The notes under the pieces were generated by a model. That model was given only the letters and a program-made list of their open reading frames with translations. It was not told where the DNA came from and searched no databases. Both the position numbers and the translations under genes were made by a program. DNA of 64,000 nt from Nocardia neocaledoniensis. Lineage in GTDB: Bacteria > Actinomycetota > Actinomycetes > Mycobacteriales > Mycobacteriaceae. Position 1 is the first letter of the stretch. The number at the start of each line of letters is the position of its first letter. The stretch covers positions 186,001 to 250,000 of the forward strand of contig NZ_QGTL01000010.1 in assembly GCF_003182135.1 (NCBI RefSeq), given 5' to 3'. This document shows positions 7,418 through 15,661 of the stretch, in pieces.

Positions 7418-8221
7418 ATGGACTCGATGAAACCCTGGCAGCTGGATCACGTGATCGAGAACGGGCCGTCCGACGGCGGACGTCGCATCGACGTCGACGT
7501 CGACGACATCCGGATGCTGCGGGAACAGTTCGTCGACTTCATGCTCGGCTACAAGTTCGCGATCGACGAGGTCACGACCAAGATCAACATCTTGCGCGAG
7601 GACTTCAACAACACCCACGAGTACAACCCCATCGAGCACGTGGGTTCGCGCCTCAAGTCGCCCGAGAGCGTGCTGGAGAAGGTGCGGCGCAAGAACTACG
7701 CGATGAACCTGTCCTCGATCCGGGCGAATGTCCTCGACATCGCGGGGGTCAGGGTGGTGTGCAGCTTCATCTCCGACATCGAGACGATCAAGCAGATGCT
7801 GGCGAGCCAGTCCGACATCACGGTGCTGGAGGAACGCGACTACATCACCCATCGCAAGCCCAACGGGTATCAGAGCCTGCACCTGATCGTCTCGATCCCG
7901 GTGTTCCGTTCCGACCGCACCGAGCGGATTCCCGTCGAGATCCAGATCCGCACCATCGCGATGGACTTCTGGGCCAGCCTCGAGCACAAGATCTACTACA
8001 AGTACCGCGGCGAGGTGCCGCCGAATCTGCGCAGCGATCTCGCGCAGGCGGCCGAGGTGGCGACCCAGCTCGACGAGAAGATGGAGGCGCTGCACCGCCA
8101 GGTCGACCGCGGCTCGCACACGAAGCCGCGCGCCGCCGAATCCCTCGACCTCGGCATGCTCTACCGGAACCTGACGGCCGAGCATCCGGTACACCTGCGC
8201 CCGGGCGACCTGCCGCTCTGA
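7418..8221 (+). CDS. Small alarmone synthetase (RelA/SpoT synthetase domain only)
   Basis: The protein of 267 residues transfers pyrophosphate from ATP to GDP or GTP to make (p)ppGpp in the cytoplasm. It carries only the synthetase domain. Hallmarks include DIAGVRVVCSFISDI, HRKPNGYQSLHL (substrate-binding and catalytic stretch) and VEIQIRTIAMDFWASLEHK. No HD hydrolase domain and no TGS/ACT regulatory region are present, which is the RelQ/RelP-like architecture. Start ATG 7418 has gagga upstream. MKPW at 7427 is an alternative. It probably supplements a bifunctional Rel enzyme encoded elsewhere, giving alarmone production controlled at the transcriptional level. Confidence 0.9.
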   Translation: MDSMKPWQLDHVIENGPSDGGRRIDVDVDDIRMLREQFVDFMLGYKFAIDEVTTKINILREDFNNTHEYNPIEHVGSRLKSPESVLEKVRRKNYAMNLSSIRANVLDIAGVRVVCSFISDIETIKQMLASQSDITVLEERDYITHRKPNGYQSLHLIVSIPVFRSDRTERIPVEIQIRTIAMDFWASLEHKIYYKYRGEVPPNLRSDLAQAAEVATQLDEKMEALHRQVDRGSHTKPRAAESLDLGMLYRNLTAEHPVHLRPGDLPL

Positions 8222-8231
8222 GCGGCCCGGC

Positions 8232-8837
8232 TCAGCCTTTGAGCCAGTCGATCGCGATGGCGACCACGGCGGCGTTGAAGAAGAAGCTGAGCACGCTGTG
8301 CGCGACGACGCGCCGCCGCATGGGCCGGTTCACCACGTCCACATCCGACACCGCGAACGACGTGCCGACGGTGAACGAGAAGTACACGAATTCGGTGAGC
8401 TGCGGCCACGGGCAGTGCGGGAACTCCAGGCCGCCGTCGGCGTAGTGAGCGCGCGCGTAGACCTGCGCGAACGCGGTGTGCAGCAGCAGCCAGGACAGGA
8501 AAACCGTGGCGGCGGCGACGCCCTCGGCGAGCGCGTCGCCGCCGCCCTCCCGTGCCGCGATCATGACGAACCCCGCCGCCGCCCCCGACCCGCTGGCCAC
8601 CAGCGCCATCGTCGTCGCGTACCAGTTCGGCCCGACCCAGTCGTCCAGATCCGCCGACGGGTCGCTGGGCAGGTCGCGATAGAGCAGCGCCCAGCCGGCC
8701 GCCATGTAGGCGACCGCCAGCAGGTTCCACACCAGCAGCAGCCCGATCCCGCTCCCGGACCACGAGAACGCCACCAGCCAGACCACACCGAGGCCGGTGA
8801 GCCCCAGCTCCATCGCCCCCAGCACCTTCCGGCTCAT
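8232..8837 (-). CDS. DUF1345 family membrane protein
   Basis: This 201-residue protein has about five hydrophobic segments and the DUF1345 signature near its C-terminal half (EFVYFSFTVGTSFAVSDVDV). No biochemical function is known for the family. A possible stress-type promoter lies on the minus strand upstream: GGTT (8879-8876), 15 bases, then GGGTTC (8860-8855), one mismatch from the other candidate stress promoters in this window. The gene is convergent with the alarmone synthetase gene, with ten bases between stops. Confidence 0.83.
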   Translation of the reverse strand: MSRKVLGAMELGLTGLGVVWLVAFSWSGSGIGLLLVWNLLAVAYMAAGWALLYRDLPSDPSADLDDWVGPNWYATTMALVASGSGAAAGFVMIAAREGGGDALAEGVAAATVFLSWLLLHTAFAQVYARAHYADGGLEFPHCPWPQLTEFVYFSFTVGTSFAVSDVDVVNRPMRRRVVAHSVLSFFFNAAVVAIAIDWLKG

Positions 8838-8891
8838 ACCGCCACACCTACCACGAACCCGGGCGCGCGCCCCGCAACCGCGCCCGGCCGT

Positions 8892-9227
8892 TCACGCTCG
8901 GTAGGCCGCCACGAAAGGCGTGTCCACGCCGAGCTCGCCGACCCGCGCGGCACCACCCGGGTGTCCGAGCGGTTCCGTCCGCCCGGGCAGCGGTTCCTCG
9001 AAGAAGCGACGGTTCTCGGCCACGAAAGCCTCCTGCCCCTCGGGCATGTCGTCCACGTAGTAGATCGCCTCGACCGGGCAGGCCGGTTCGCACGCCCCGC
9101 ACTCGGTGCACTCGTCCGGCTGGATGTAGGCCATCCGGTCGCCGACGAAGATGCAGTCCACCGGGCATTCCTCGATGCACGCCCGGTCCAGGACATCCAC
9201 GCAGGCCGCGCCGACCACGAACGTCAC
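8892..9227 (-). CDS. fdxA: Seven-iron ferredoxin (3Fe-4S + 4Fe-4S)
   Basis: This small electron carrier of 111 residues has cysteines at positions 9, 17, 21 and 25 (CIEECPVDCI) and 40, 43, 46 and 50 (CTECGACEPACP), the pattern of mycobacterial and nocardial FdxA-type ferredoxins. The C-terminal tail ending near GGAARVGELGVDTP is also typical. The GTG start at 9227 follows gaggagaac. A longer frame upstream has no coding support. Such ferredoxins supply electrons to P450s and other oxygenases and are often induced by low oxygen or nitric oxide. The divergent LysR gene begins 111 bases away and may control it. Confidence 0.88.
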   Translation of the reverse strand: MTFVVGAACVDVLDRACIEECPVDCIFVGDRMAYIQPDECTECGACEPACPVEAIYYVDDMPEGQEAFVAENRRFFEEPLPGRTEPLGHPGGAARVGELGVDTPFVAAYRA

Positions 9228-9338
9228 GATGTTCTCCTCTGTTGCTCGGTGCCGCGCCCTCCGCGACCGATCTCCATCGTGGTCGGCGCGCGGCGCTCCG
9301 AGTAGCCGTCGATTCCCATGACCTCTTAAGGTTTTGTT

Positions 9339-10283
9339 ATGAGCTTGCCGCCGGGAACACCTGACCTGGAGGTGCTCGATCTGCTGGTCTCCGTGGCCGA
9401 GCTGGGCAGCCTGGGGGCGGCCGCGCGACGGCACGGCATCAGCCAGCCCGCGGTGGGGATGCGGATCGGTGCGCTGGAGCGGCGCTTGGGATTACGGCTG
9501 CTCGACCGCGGGCCGACCGGATCGGCGCTGACCGATGCGGGATCGGCCGTGGTCGAACTCGCGCGTCCGGTACTGGCCGCCGGCGGCGCGCTGATGGACG
9601 GCGTGTCGGACCTGCATCGCCGGACGCACGCGAGCCTGCGCGTCATGGCGTCGAAAACGATTGCCGACCACCGGATTCCCCAGTGGTTGTCGGCGCTGCG
9701 CAAGCTGCGGCCCGAGCTCGCGATGGAACTCGATGTCGCCAACTCCCAGCAGGTGACGGCGGCGATCAGGGACCGGACGGCCGAGCTCGGGTTCGTGGAG
9801 GGGCCGCACTCCCCCGCGGGCCTGGGCAGTCGGGTGCTCGTCGCCGACGAACTGGCCGTGGTCGTCGCGCCGGACCACCCGTGGGCCACCCGGCGGCGCG
9901 CGATCACCCTGCGAGAGCTCGGGGAGACGCCGCTGCTGTGGCGCGAGAAGGGTTCCGGCACCCGCGAAACGGTGTGGTCGGCGCTGGAGATCCACGGCAC
10001 GCCGGCCCGGCCGGCCGCCGAACTCGGTTCGGCCGCGGCCATTCTCGCGACCGCGCGCAGCGGGACCGCCCCGGCGGTGGTCAGCAGGCTCATCGTCGCG
10101 CACGAGCTCCGCGCCGGGACACTGCACGAGGTGTCCCTGGCCGATTCCGTCACGCTGACCAGGAAGTTCCGTGCCATCTGGCACCGCCGCACCCCACCGT
10201 CCGGTCCCGCCGCCGACCTGGTCGGGCTCGCTACCCGCATCGAGGCGGCCCGACCGACCCGGCGGGACAGACCCGCCAGGTGA
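9339..10283 (+). CDS. LysR family transcriptional regulator
   Basis: The 314-residue regulator has an N-terminal winged helix (residues about 10-70: EVLDLLVSVAELGSLGAAAR, HGISQPAVGMRIGALERRLG) and a LysR co-inducer domain after residue 95. LysR proteins usually activate a divergent gene, here the ferredoxin gene. The intergenic region holds a dyad CGACC-N12-GGTCG at 9264-9285 that could be its site. The last 50 bases overlap the end of the broken nucleotidyltransferase frame on the other strand. Confidence 0.87.
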   Translation: MSLPPGTPDLEVLDLLVSVAELGSLGAAARRHGISQPAVGMRIGALERRLGLRLLDRGPTGSALTDAGSAVVELARPVLAAGGALMDGVSDLHRRTHASLRVMASKTIADHRIPQWLSALRKLRPELAMELDVANSQQVTAAIRDRTAELGFVEGPHSPAGLGSRVLVADELAVVVAPDHPWATRRRAITLRELGETPLLWREKGSGTRETVWSALEIHGTPARPAAELGSAAAILATARSGTAPAVVSRLIVAHELRAGTLHEVSLADSVTLTRKFRAIWHRRTPPSGPAADLVGLATRIEAARPTRRDRPAR

Positions 10284-10848
10284 CCGCGCGGCTCAGGGAG
10301 TCGGGACTCGGGTCCAGGTCGGTGATGATCGTGTCCAGGGCGCGGAGGCCGGCTCGGTGGAGCAGACGCTTCTCGTTGGTGATCCATTCGCCGCGGGAGG
10401 CGAGCACCGCGTGGGCCGTGTACATTCCCGCGGTGGCCAGCGCGCCGGCGAGTTCGGTCAGCCGGCCATGGGCGGCGTAGGCGTCGCGGGCGTAGCGGAG
10501 AGTCAGGTCCGCGCGCAGAGCGTGCGGGTATTCCGGTCGCGGGAGGCGGCCGCGCAGGACTCGGTTGACCGACAGCTCCGCGAGCAGCAGGTAGCTCGGG
10601 ATGCCCGCCAGGTGGAACATCAGGGGCTCCCAGTGGAAGCGACCCTCGTTCGCCTCGGCGATCTCGTGCTCGACGACGTCGAGGTCACGATAGTGGACGT
10701 CGACCGGGCGGTCGCCGATGGTGAGCCACGCTCCTGGCGAGGTTGCGGCCTCGGAGCGGGGGCTCGGACGAGGCAGGGAGGGGAAGGCTGATCGGTCAGC
10801 TGTCACGCCATGGGTCCGAGGGTACCGCCGTCGCCGAGCCGCGGGCAC
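10231..10848 (-). pseudogene. Nucleotidyltransferase-domain protein lacking its N-terminal catalytic half
   Basis: The frame from about residue 38 onward (GAWLTIGDRPVDVHYRDLDV, FHWEPLMFHLAGIPSYLLLAE, RGEWITNEKRLLHRAGL) resembles the second half of a common actinomycete nucleotidyltransferase family. That family normally starts with a GGSxA(R)GT...SDxDLG catalytic motif. Here this region is missing. It is replaced by about 37 low-complexity residues (RRRRYPRT, PSLPRPSPRS) without homology to the family. A 5' deletion is the best explanation, so the product would be inactive. If a start elsewhere is used, no alternative frame supplies the missing motif. Confidence 0.6.
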
Positions 10849-10949
10849 GGCAGAGCGTGCGCGGGGTAGAAAGGGTGTGGCTGGCTACACCATCGAGTCG
10901 GTGGCCTGCTCCATCGAGAACCGGGGCCGCCGCGACAACCATGGGAGTC

Positions 10950-12350
10950 ATGACGGACACACCTGCCGAGCCGACGCTCGTCATCGACAGCTCCGACGCG
11001 CCGACCACCGTGCTCGACGTCCCGCCGCCGCAGGGCGCGCAGCGCGGCGGCGGCGTGCTCGCCACCGCGCTGCGCGCGCCGATCCAGGCCAGGACGTGGA
11101 AGGAGTTCGCGTACCTGCTGCTGTCGTTCGTGCTCGGCTGCGTGGCCGTGTGCTACCTGTTCTTCGGGTTCGGTGGCGGCCTCTACGCGTCGATCTTCCT
11201 GATCGGCATCCCGCTGCTCGCGCTGATCTTGCTCGGCGGCCGGGTCTGGGCCCGGATCTACCGGTCCCTCGGTGCGGGCCTGCTCGATGTCGAGGTCGCG
11301 GCGCCACCGGCCTTCAGCCGGGGGCGTGGGCTGTTCGGATTCCTGCGCGCCGCCTTCACCGACCGGCCGAGCTGGCGCGCGACCCTGTTCCTGCTCGCGC
11401 AGTCGGTGCTCGGCGTAGTGGTGGGCTATCTGGTGCTCGTCGTGATCGCGATGGTCGGGTTCACCGCGATCTCCCCGATTCCCTGGGTGCTGTTCGATCC
11501 GGTCCAGGTGGACGCCGCCGGGGTCGAGCATCACAGTCTCGCCCAGTTCGGTTCGTTCTACGTCGACACCTGGCCGCGGGTGCTGGCCATGTCGGCCGTC
11601 GGCATCGTGCTGTGCTTCGCGCTGCCGTGGCTGGTCCGGGCCGCCTGCTGGCCGCACCGGATGCTGATCACGCAGCTGCTCGCGGAGACGCCGCGGGATC
11701 GGCAGCTGGCCGAACTGCGCGCGAGCAGACGCGCCGCCGTGGACGACGCCGCCGCCACCCTGCGCCGGGTCGAACGCGATCTGCACGACGGCACCCAGGC
11801 ACGGCTGGTCACCATCGCGATGGCGCTGGGCCGCGCCGAGGAGCGACTGGCCGCCGGTGGCGATCCCGGCGACCTCATCGCCGAGGCCAGGGCGGGTGCG
11901 AAGGACGCGCTGACCGAGCTGCGCGAACTGGTCCGCGGCATCCACCCGCCCGCGCTCGAGCTCGGGCTCGGTCCCGCGCTGGAGACGCTGACGGCCCGCT
12001 GCGCGATTCCCGTCGAGCTGCGAGTGCACCTGCTGCGGCGCCCGAGTCCCGCGATCGAGGCGATCGCCTACTTCTCGGTCGCCGAACTCCTCACGAACGT
12101 GGTGAAGCACGCGCGCGCCACCCACGCGACCGTGACCGTCCTGCCCGACAGTGTGCGATCGCTCGCGATCACCGTGCGCGACAACGGGATCGGCGGCGCA
12201 CCGCGCCCCGGCACCGATCCCGCGGGTGGCAGCGGACTGGCCGGTCTCGCCGCAAGGGCGCGCGCGGTCGACGGCACCCTCACCGTGGACAGTCCGGCCG
12301 GTGGTCCGACCGTGGTCACCATGGTGCTGCCGACGGCGGGCCCGCAGTGA
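10950..12350 (+). CDS. Membrane sensor histidine kinase (NarL/DesK type, HisKA_3)
   Basis: The 466-residue kinase has a putative sensor region with hydrophobic segments at about 54-97, 145-172 and 210-230, a dimerisation/phosphoacceptor domain with RRVERDLHDGTQARL (His279), and an HATPase domain with ELLTNVVKHA (N box) and DNGIGG and GGSGLAGL (G boxes). The membrane part resembles the actinobacterial sensor module found with LiaS-like kinases. Its stop overlaps the GTG of the response regulator gene. ATG 10950 was chosen because it gives the typical short N-terminus. ATG 10941 is in frame and equally possible. The signal is unknown; envelope stress is a family-based guess. Confidence 0.87.
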   Translation: MTDTPAEPTLVIDSSDAPTTVLDVPPPQGAQRGGGVLATALRAPIQARTWKEFAYLLLSFVLGCVAVCYLFFGFGGGLYASIFLIGIPLLALILLGGRVWARIYRSLGAGLLDVEVAAPPAFSRGRGLFGFLRAAFTDRPSWRATLFLLAQSVLGVVVGYLVLVVIAMVGFTAISPIPWVLFDPVQVDAAGVEHHSLAQFGSFYVDTWPRVLAMSAVGIVLCFALPWLVRAACWPHRMLITQLLAETPRDRQLAELRASRRAAVDDAAATLRRVERDLHDGTQARLVTIAMALGRAEERLAAGGDPGDLIAEARAGAKDALTELRELVRGIHPPALELGLGPALETLTARCAIPVELRVHLLRRPSPAIEAIAYFSVAELLTNVVKHARATHATVTVLPDSVRSLAITVRDNGIGGAPRPGTDPAGGSGLAGLAARARAVDGTLTVDSPAGGPTVVTMVLPTAGPQ

Positions 12351-13000
12351 CCGCGCCGCTGCGGGTGGTGATCGCCGAGGACAGCGCGATCCTGCGCGAC
12401 GGCCTGGCCGGCCTGCTCACCGAGCGCGGCCACGAGGTGGTGGCGATGGTCGGGGACGCCACCACGCTGAGCGAGGTGGTGGACACCCATCGCCCCGACG
12501 TCGCGGTGGTGGACGTGCGGATGCCGCCCAGCTTCACCGACGAGGGCCTGCTCGCCGCCATCGAGCTGCGCCGCAAGTTTCCCGGCACCGGTGTGCTCGT
12601 GTTCTCCCAGTGGATCGAAACCCGCTACGCGACAGAACTTCTCGCGGCGGGCGCGAGCGGGGTGGGCTACCTGCTCAAGGACCGGGTGGCCGATGTCGGC
12701 GATTTCGTCGACGCGCTGCACCGGGTCGCGACGGGCGGCACCGCCCTCGACCCGGAGGTGGTGAGCCAGCTGATGGGCGCCTCGCGTCAGCAGGACTCGC
12801 TGGCCCGGCTCACTCCCCGCGAACGCGAGGTCCTGGAACTGATGGCGCAGGGCCTGACCAACAACGCGATCGCCGCCGCGATCACCGTCACCGAGCGCGC
12901 CGTCGAGAAGCACATCGGCAACATCTTCACCAAGCTCGATCTGCCACCCTCCGACACCCGTCACCGCAGGGTACTCGCGGTGCTGCGGCTCCGTGGGTGA
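12347..13000 (+). CDS. NarL/LuxR-type response regulator
   Basis: This 217-residue DNA-binding regulator is the partner of the upstream kinase. The receiver domain has the acidic pair Glu11-Asp12 and phosphoacceptor Asp56 (VVDVRMPP), followed by a conserved Lys (YLLKDR). The C-terminal LuxR helix-turn-helix is LTPREREVLELMAQGLTNN followed by ERAVEKHIGNIFTKL. The GTG start overlaps the kinase stop (GTGA), so the pair is translationally coupled. Targets are unknown; autoregulation would be usual. Confidence 0.9.
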   Translation: MTAPLRVVIAEDSAILRDGLAGLLTERGHEVVAMVGDATTLSEVVDTHRPDVAVVDVRMPPSFTDEGLLAAIELRRKFPGTGVLVFSQWIETRYATELLAAGASGVGYLLKDRVADVGDFVDALHRVATGGTALDPEVVSQLMGASRQQDSLARLTPREREVLELMAQGLTNNAIAAAITVTERAVEKHIGNIFTKLDLPPSDTRHRRVLAVLRLRG

Positions 13001-13062
13001 GGCGACGGGCGTACGATCAGCGAACACACTCACGCGGTTTCCCGAGCCCGAGGTGATGTCGT

Positions 13063-14682
13063 ATGGCCGAGACGGATGTCCTCCTCGTCGGCGCCGGTCC
13101 GGTCGGATCGGTGGCGGCCATCGAGCTGGTCCGGCGTGGGGTGCGCTGCCGGCTCGTCGACGCCCTGCCCGAACCGCCGCGCTACGCGAAAGCGGTCGGG
13201 ATCCAGCCCCGCACGCTGGAGGTTTTCGAGTCGATGGGGCTGCTGCGGGAGTTCCTCGACGCGTCCGTCCAGTTGCGCGGACAACTCACCTACGTCAACG
13301 GGGCGCCGGCGGGCCGGCTGGAGCTGGCACTGCCGCCCGAGGTGCCGTTCGGGTTCGTCGGACTTCCCCAGTACGAGACCGAACGGATTCTCGCCGAGCG
13401 GCTGGCGGCCATGGCGACCCGCGTCGAACGGGGAACCACCCTGGTCGGTTTCACCCAGGACCAGGACGGTGTCGATGCCGTCCTGCGCGGTCCCGGCGGT
13501 GAGCAGGCCGTCCGCGCCCGCTACCTCGTCGGCTGCGACGGCGCGCACAGCACCGTCCGCAAGACGCTCGGCCTGACCTTCGAGGGCGCCGCCTTCACCG
13601 AGCAGTACATGCTCGGCGACGTGGAGCTCGACTGGTCGCAACCACCCGGCTACGGCGTGCGGGCGACGCACCAGACCGACGGCGTCACCGACGACGGGCT
13701 GGTGTGCATCCCGCTGCCCGGCCACCACCGCTACCGGGTGTCGATGCAGGTTCCCCCCGAACTGGCGGTGGCCGCGGGTCCGGACGGCATCGAGCACGGC
13801 TTCCGTTCCGGCCCAGGGCCCGATCTGGCCGATATCCAGGCCGTGCTGGACCGGCTGTCCCCGGAACCGGTCACCGCGTCGCGGTTGCGCTGGTCGTCGG
13901 CCTTCCGGATCAGCCACCGCATCGTCGACTCCTATTCGCGGGGAAGGGTTTTCGTCGCGGGCGACGCCGCCCATATCCACCCGCCCACCGGCGCGCAGGG
14001 CATGAACACCGGCATCCAGGATGCGCACAACCTCGCCTGGAAGCTCGCGCTGGCGGTCGCGGGCGAGGGCAGCGCGGACCTGCTCGCCAGCTACGACGCC
14101 GAGCGCCGTCCGGTCGGCGAGGAGGTCGTCGGGCGCACCGTACGCCACGCGAAGGACGGCTTCGGGAACGACGACGCGGATCCCGAACGGTTCCTGCTGC
14201 GCGAGGCGCAGCTGCTGATCGACTACCGCGACAGTCCCGTGGTGACCGCGTCGCCCAGCGGGACGCGCATGCCGCCTGCGGGCACCCGCGCCCCCGACGC
14301 CCGCGGCCTCACCCGCGCCGCCGTCGCCTTCCCGTTCCGCCTGTTCACCCTGTTCACCGGAACAGGGCACACGGCCCTCGTCTATCTCGACAGCACGGCC
14401 GAGATCGCCGATCTGGAGCGGACATTGGAGCGCCTGCGCACCGAGGCCGGTGGCCACCTCGACTCCTACCTCATCGTGGCGCCCGACACCGAGCCCGTGC
14501 CGACGGTCCCGCCGCTCGTCTGCGATCGGGACGGCGATTTCGCCCACCGCTACCGGCCCGAGCCCGGCACCCTGTTCCTCGTCCGACCGGACGGCTATCT
14601 CGGCTATGTCGGTTCCCCGACCGACCCGGCGCTCGCCCGCCATCTCACCGCCACCTTCGCCACCGCGCGGACGACCGGATAG
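13063..14682 (+). CDS. FAD-dependent aromatic monooxygenase (PheA/TfdB class)
   Basis: The 539-residue class A flavoprotein hydroxylase inserts one oxygen atom into an aromatic or polyketide-like substrate using NAD(P)H. It has the N-terminal GxGxxG FAD site (DVLLVGAGPVGSVAAIEL), the middle motif YLVGCDGAHSTVRK, and the second FAD/ribityl motif VFVAGDAAHIHPPTGAQGMNTG. After residue about 390 there is a thioredoxin-like C-terminal domain as in phenol hydroxylases. The RBS (gaggtg) is ten bases upstream. It is not obviously a rifamycin monooxygenase, which is shorter, but substrate assignment by eye is unsafe. Confidence 0.87.
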   Translation: MAETDVLLVGAGPVGSVAAIELVRRGVRCRLVDALPEPPRYAKAVGIQPRTLEVFESMGLLREFLDASVQLRGQLTYVNGAPAGRLELALPPEVPFGFVGLPQYETERILAERLAAMATRVERGTTLVGFTQDQDGVDAVLRGPGGEQAVRARYLVGCDGAHSTVRKTLGLTFEGAAFTEQYMLGDVELDWSQPPGYGVRATHQTDGVTDDGLVCIPLPGHHRYRVSMQVPPELAVAAGPDGIEHGFRSGPGPDLADIQAVLDRLSPEPVTASRLRWSSAFRISHRIVDSYSRGRVFVAGDAAHIHPPTGAQGMNTGIQDAHNLAWKLALAVAGEGSADLLASYDAERRPVGEEVVGRTVRHAKDGFGNDDADPERFLLREAQLLIDYRDSPVVTASPSGTRMPPAGTRAPDARGLTRAAVAFPFRLFTLFTGTGHTALVYLDSTAEIADLERTLERLRTEAGGHLDSYLIVAPDTEPVPTVPPLVCDRDGDFAHRYRPEPGTLFLVRPDGYLGYVGSPTDPALARHLTATFATARTTG

Positions 14683-14709
14683 CGGGGCGCCAACGGACCC
14701 GGTGAACGT

Positions 14710-15066
14710 TCAGGCCGTGACGAGGGCCACCAGGAGCAGGCCGGAGACGAGCAACACCAGCGGTATCAGAATCCCCACCAGGCGCACCCGATTCCGGCCC
14801 GGAGGCAGGACCAGGGGCACCGTGACAGCGATGATCGCCGCGGCAGGGAGCGCGCAGACGGAACCGAAGATCAACCCGTATCCGTGCGGATCGGCGAGCG
14901 GATCACTCGACCATCGCGACCGCGCGACGAGGTAGGCACACGACAGCCAGAACAGTCCCGCGGCCGCCGCGACGACCCCGGCCACCACCGCGACGCCGAG
15001 GCGCCACCGATCCGCACCGGACCGCCTCGACGAATCCGCGCCCCGACCCGATTCCTCCTGGCGCAT
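14710..15066 (-). CDS. Small three-helix membrane protein of unknown function
   Basis: The 118-residue protein has a charged N-terminus (residues 1-22) and three hydrophobic segments (about 23-48, 68-87 and 95-117), separated by a short extracellular-type loop with Arg, Asp and Tyr. I do not recognise a family. It is convergent with the monooxygenase gene, with 27 bases between stops, and lies downstream of the HxlR gene on the same strand. A membrane location is the only supported statement. Confidence 0.6.
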   Translation of the reverse strand: MRQEESGRGADSSRRSGADRWRLGVAVVAGVVAAAAGLFWLSCAYLVARSRWSSDPLADPHGYGLIFGSVCALPAAAIIAVTVPLVLPPGRNRVRLVGILIPLVLLVSGLLLVALVTA

Positions 15067-15133
15067 CAGACTCCCTCCCGCACACGATCACAGCACATCG
15101 GGTCACCAGCCGCACCCCGCCCGGGCGCCGGGA

Positions 15134-15577
15134 CTAGACCTTCCACACCTGGGTGGTGTCCACGCCGAGGTCCGCGCCCGTCCGGCTCCGGGGGCGCAGC
15201 TCGGGAACAGCCACGCCGTCGAGATCGGTGAGTGTCGAATGCTTTTCGGTCGGGGCGAAGGCATGGCGCTCGCCCCACTGGCGCAGGGCCACGATCGTGG
15301 TGAACAGGTCCTTGCCCGCCGCGGTCAGTTCGTAGGCGTGCCGTTTGCCGCCCGGTGCGGTGCTTGTGGTCAGGATGCCGTGCTCGACCAGGCGGCGCAG
15401 CCGATCGGACAGGATGTTGCGCGCGATGCCGAGCCGCTGCCGGAACTCGGTGAACGAGGCGGCGCCGTCCATGGCGTCGCGAACGATCAGCAGCGACCAC
15501 CGATCCCCGATGAGGTCGACCGTTCTGGCGACCGGGCAGTGCGGGTCGGTCCAGTCCTGGTCCGCGCCGAGCGCCAT
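15134..15577 (-). CDS. HxlR family winged-helix regulator
   Basis: This 147-residue DNA-binding protein has the HxlR signature: CPVARTVDLIGDRWSLLIVRD at the start, FTEFRQRLGIARNILSDRLRRL as the recognition region, and LTAAGKDLFTTIVALRQWGERH. The leading Cys of the family is retained and may sense electrophiles or oxidants. The ATG at 15577 has ggaggt seven bases upstream, better placed than the ATG at 15592. It is divergent from an MFS efflux gene, and a 10-bp dyad over the shared promoter region is its likely operator. Confidence 0.87.
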   Translation of the reverse strand: MALGADQDWTDPHCPVARTVDLIGDRWSLLIVRDAMDGAASFTEFRQRLGIARNILSDRLRRLVEHGILTTSTAPGGKRHAYELTAAGKDLFTTIVALRQWGERHAFAPTEKHSTLTDLDGVAVPELRPRSRTGADLGVDTTQVWKV

Positions 15578-15595
15578 CGAGCCCACCTCCATAGG

Positions 15596-15637
15596 TTGCG
15601 ATTCGAAACCATTCTGCCATACGCTCTAATGGTTTCG
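15596..15637 (+). promoter_or_regulatory. MFS promoter with overlapping HxlR operator dyad
   Basis: TTGCGA (15596-15601), 18 bases, then TACGCT (15620-15625) forms a plausible promoter for the MFS gene. The arms CGAAACCATT (15604-15613) and AATGGTTTCG (15628-15637) are perfect inverted repeats 14 bases apart. One arm lies in the spacer and one at the predicted start, ideal for repression by the divergent HxlR protein. Confidence 0.62.
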
Positions 15638-15661
15638 TTTTGCTACCAATGGAGGATGCTG

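Noticed and set aside
13063..14682. Rifampicin monooxygenase (Rox) identity for the FAD monooxygenase
   Set aside because: The protein is longer and its middle and C-terminal segments differ from Rox. It fits the general phenol-hydroxylase class better.
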